Below the pieces are notes generated by a model, which had not been told where the DNA came from, made no database searches, and worked only from the letters and a program-made list of their open reading frames with translations. From an uncultured Peptococcaceae bacterium (lineage in GTDB: Bacteria; Bacillota; Peptococcia; Peptococcales; Peptococcaceae), in contig CAJUDO010000052.1 of NCBI GenBank assembly GCA_910585405.1, positions 1-9,313 of the forward strand: a stretch of DNA of 9,313 bases, read 5' to 3'. Shown piece after piece: positions 7,688 to 9,313 of the stretch. Numbering within the stretch: position 1 is the stretch's first letter; each line of letters starts with the position of its first letter. The translations under genes and the position numbers were made by a program.

Positions 7688-8380
7688 TCAGCAAAGCATT
7701 TCATGCTCGCGAAAACTATAATAACAATTTTCCCCAATAATGATGTGATCTATTACTTCAATCCCCACAATTTCTCCGGCTTTCATTATCTGCTCTGTTA
7801 CAGTTTTATCCTGTCTGCTCGGTTCACAGCTCCCACTGGGATGATTGTGTACCAAAATGATGGCCGAAGCGCTGCGTTTGATTGCCTGTTTAAACACTTC
7901 CCTCGGATGCACCAGAGAACTGGACAACGTACCAATGGACACAGTTTCAATACCCAAAAGGGCATTCTTTGTGTTGAGCAGCATTACCTGAAAATGTTCT
8001 CTATCCAATCCCTGCAGACGCCCTTTCAAAAGCTGCGCTGCTTTATCAGAGCTGTCAATAACCGGTCGATAATCCGTAATTCCGTTACATAAACGTTTTC
8101 CCAGCTCTATCGCTGCAGCTATTGTGGTAGCCTTTGCCGCACCAATGCCTTTTTGCTTCATCAGCTCATCCAAAGTCAGCTCCTGTAATCCTGCCAGTCC
8201 TCTATGATTGCGCAATAGCTGTTCTGCCAAATCCAAGGCACTGCATTCCCTGCTCCCTGTAGCAAGTAAAATCGCTAAAAGCTCCTGATCACTCAGTTGT
8301 TCCGCACCCAGCATCTCCATTCGTTCCCGCGGCCGTGCGTACTGCGGATACTCTTTCATTTTGTAAACCGTCGTATGCAT
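7688..8380 (-). CDS. radC: RadC-family JAMM-domain protein
   Basis: Member of the RadC (UPF0758) family, historically linked to DNA repair; its actual function is unresolved. The 230 residues start with the family-typical YPQYARPRERM (11-21) and a UPF0758 N-terminal part holding a helix-hairpin-helix (QKGIGAAKA, 76-84). The C-terminal JAMM metalloprotease-like fold carries HNHPSG with H178 and H180, and D191 as the third metal ligand. ATG at 8380 was chosen because GGGGGA lies 9 bases upstream and the family N-terminus begins there; a longer TTG start at 8410 has no such support. The start lies 92 bp inside the end of maf. The stop overlaps the mreB binding site. No other mobile or repair gene is nearby; radC commonly accompanies mreB in Bacillota. 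Confidence 0.93.
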   Translation of the reverse strand: MHTTVYKMKEYPQYARPRERMEMLGAEQLSDQELLAILLATGSRECSALDLAEQLLRNHRGLAGLQELTLDELMKQKGIGAAKATTIAAAIELGKRLCNGITDYRPVIDSSDKAAQLLKGRLQGLDREHFQVMLLNTKNALLGIETVSIGTLSSSLVHPREVFKQAIKRSASAIILVHNHPSGSCEPSRQDKTVTEQIMKAGEIVGIEVIDHIIIGENCYYSFREHEMLC

Positions 8381-8951
8381 ATAGATGAATCCCCCAATTT
8401 TGCAGTCCAAGTGCTACCTTCTGCAGAGGTAATCCAACCACATTAAAATAACATCCGTCAATTTTTTCTACTAATAGAGCTCCATATCCTTGTATTCCAT
8501 AAGCGCCAGCTTTATCGAAGGATTCCCCTGTCTTTAGATAAGCAGCGATATCTGCTTCTGTCAGATTTCGAAATTTTACTTTCGTTTTCTCCACAGAAAG
8601 CCACGGCTTTTTCTCTCCCGAAGCATCCACAAGCGCTACCGCTGTCATCACCTCATGCCATTTTCCAGATAAGCCACGCAGCATCTCTGCCGCATCCTCT
8701 TCGCTTACTGGCTTGCCTAAAATACAACCGTCATTCACTACAATCGTATCCGCACCTAACACCAATCCAGTATAGTGCATGGCTGCTACTGCCTGTGCTT
8801 TCTGCAAAGCTAGTCCTTGTATCATTTCTTCTGGTGCAAGAGAAAGATTTTTTATTTCTTCGACAGGACTGGATTCCACTTGAAAATCAGCACCGACTTG
8901 TCTCAAAAGCTGCCGTCTTCTAGGTGATGCTGAAGCTAAAATGAATACCAT
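8289..8951 (-). CDS. maf: Maf-family nucleoside triphosphate pyrophosphatase (YhdE-like)
   Basis: Hydrolyses non-canonical or excess nucleoside triphosphates to monophosphates. The family is linked to septum formation arrest in Bacillus. Motifs seen: SASPRRR (7-13), GADT (66-69) with the probable catalytic D68, LGKP (78-81) with K80, and AGAYGIQGYGA (148-158) with Q154. The AYGIQG form suggests the dTTP/UTP-specific YhdE type rather than YceF, an inference. The domain ends near residue 187 (LGLQNWGI), yet the frame continues about 33 residues to 220, longer than the usual 185-200. This tail is read in a second frame through the start of radC. ATG start at 8951 with AAAGGGG 7 bases upstream. 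First gene of the operon. Confidence 0.93.
   Translation of the reverse strand: MVFILASASPRRRQLLRQVGADFQVESSPVEEIKNLSLAPEEMIQGLALQKAQAVAAMHYTGLVLGADTIVVNDGCILGKPVSEEDAAEMLRGLSGKWHEVMTAVALVDASGEKKPWLSVEKTKVKFRNLTEADIAAYLKTGESFDKAGAYGIQGYGALLVEKIDGCYFNVVGLPLQKVALGLQNWGIHLYAYDGLQNERVSAVRTAAGTNGDAGCGTTE
8390..8395 (-). promoter_or_regulatory. ribosome binding site setting the radC ATG start
   Basis: GGGGGA on the minus strand, 9 bases before the ATG at 8380. It lies inside maf, at the point where the recognisable Maf domain ends. It favours the 8380 start over the TTG at 8410. Confidence 0.6.
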
Positions 8952-8998
8952 TTTTTTGCCCCTTTCTCTCTTGCCAAACTATTTTCTTGCATTAGTTA

Positions 8999-9027
8999 AT
9001 AATAACATTACCACAAGCCAGAAACAA
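8999..9027 (-). promoter_or_regulatory. candidate sigma-A promoter P2 for maf and the operon
   Basis: On the minus strand, TTGTTT (9027-9022), a 17-base spacer, then TATTAT (9004-8999) preceded by TGT, which forms an extended -10. Transcription would begin near 8992, about 40 bases before the maf ATG. The -35 matches consensus at only three positions, so the extended -10 would carry most of the recognition. Confidence 0.45.
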
Positions 9028-9092
9028 GCTTTATTCTATATTCTAATGCAAAAAAATGATAAAAATTTTTACCACAAAACGATCCTTTTAAA

Positions 9093-9122
9093 ATTATATC
9101 ACAGATTTACATAAATTGTAAA
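9093..9122 (-). promoter_or_regulatory. candidate sigma-A promoter P1 for maf and the operon
   Basis: On the minus strand, TTTACA (9122-9117, five of six matches to TTGACA), an 18-base spacer, then a perfect TATAAT (9098-9093) preceded by TGA as an extended -10. Initiation near 9086 would give a leader of about 135 bases before maf. This is the best promoter match I found in the leader. It lies about 138 bp inside the right-hand repeat, so expression need not depend on a neighbouring mobile element. Confidence 0.6.
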
Positions 9123-9259
9123 TTTTCTTTTCATTTTTGCCATAAACAAACAACTATATTTTTATTCTTCGTTTTCCTTTTTATTTCCTATCTACATTTA
9201 TAAAATCATCAATAAGATTTGTATGATTAGGCAATCCGTTTCGGTCAGCCTTTACATTT

Positions 9260-9313
9260 GGCTCTACGTCAAATGTTGGGGTGCAAAAACCCCATAGAAA
9301 AAAATTATAGAAT
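9260..9313 (+). repeat. 54-bp terminal inverted repeat, probable insertion-sequence end (right copy)
   Basis: Exact reverse complement of bases 1-54. It begins GGCTCTACGTCAAATG at 9260 and would extend rightward, out of the window. Identity runs well past the length of a normal IS terminal repeat and through a subterminal AT-rich part. This suggests the same end of the same element at both sides of the window rather than the left and right ends of a single element. No transposase is seen and target-site duplications cannot be tested here. Confidence 0.75.

Larger units (their letters stand above)
8952..9259. other. AT-rich leader region without a gene
   Basis: These 308 bp between the maf start and the right-hand repeat contain no credible coding frame, tRNA or recognised riboswitch. 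They hold the maf ribosome binding site and the two promoter candidates. The outer part (about 9180-9259) shows nothing I can name beyond a weak AATCAT/ATGATT inverted pair near 9204-9230. Whatever gene lay upstream of maf is not visible here. Confidence 0.6.

Noticed and set aside
7688..8380. radC as a marker of a mobile or anti-restriction island.
   Set aside because: RadC-like genes do occur on mobile elements, but this copy sits in the conserved maf-radC-mreB order, so it is the chromosomal housekeeping copy.
9180..9259. Possible remnant of a coding gene next to the right-hand repeat.
   Set aside because: The base composition is slightly less AT-rich near 9230-9250, but no open frame of useful length or recognisable motif is present on either strand.

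Overview
The window is one complete cell-shape and division-site operon. All ten genes lie on the minus strand and are transcribed from the right end towards the left: maf, radC, mreB, mreC, mreD, the class B penicillin-binding protein PBP2 (mrdA), minC, minD, minE and rodA. Moderate-to-low GC, AGGAGG-type ribosome binding sites, TTG starts and this gene order point to a Bacillota (Firmicutes) chromosome. The presence of MinE with MinC/MinD, unlike the Bacillus-type operon, suggests Clostridia or Negativicutes. The genus cannot be fixed from the sequence alone.

Right end (8952-9313): an AT-rich leader without a gene, with two sigma-A-like promoter candidates facing maf, then a 54-bp repeat. 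Genes 8951 to 7688: maf (nucleotide pyrophosphatase) and radC, overlapping by 92 bp. Genes 7672 to 5296: mreB, mreC and mreD, joined by 1-bp and 4-bp overlaps. Genes 5275 to 3260: PBP2, with an extra charged helical stretch in its transpeptidase domain. Genes 3192 to 1377: minC, minD, minE. Genes 1316 to 195: rodA. Left end: a strong intrinsic terminator at about 70-100 closes the operon, followed by the inverted copy of the 54-bp repeat.

Together the products form most of the elongasome. MreB filaments, MreC and MreD link to the RodA glycosyltransferase and its PBP2 transpeptidase partner, which build lateral wall peptidoglycan. The MinCDE oscillator places the division septum. The Min genes sit between the genes of the enzyme pair PBP2 and RodA, so wall elongation and division-site selection share one transcript.

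I do not see a novel defence, mobile or biosynthetic system inside the segment. The strongest unexpected signal is the exact 54-bp inverted repeat at the two ends (1-54 and 9260-9313). It looks like the same end of one insertion sequence (ISL3-like by recollection) pointing outward on both sides. This is either a segment between two inverted IS copies or a contig that ended where assembly met a repeated IS. Other points of note are the PBP2 insert, the maf/radC overlap at a G5 run, and translation signals embedded in neighbouring coding sequence.
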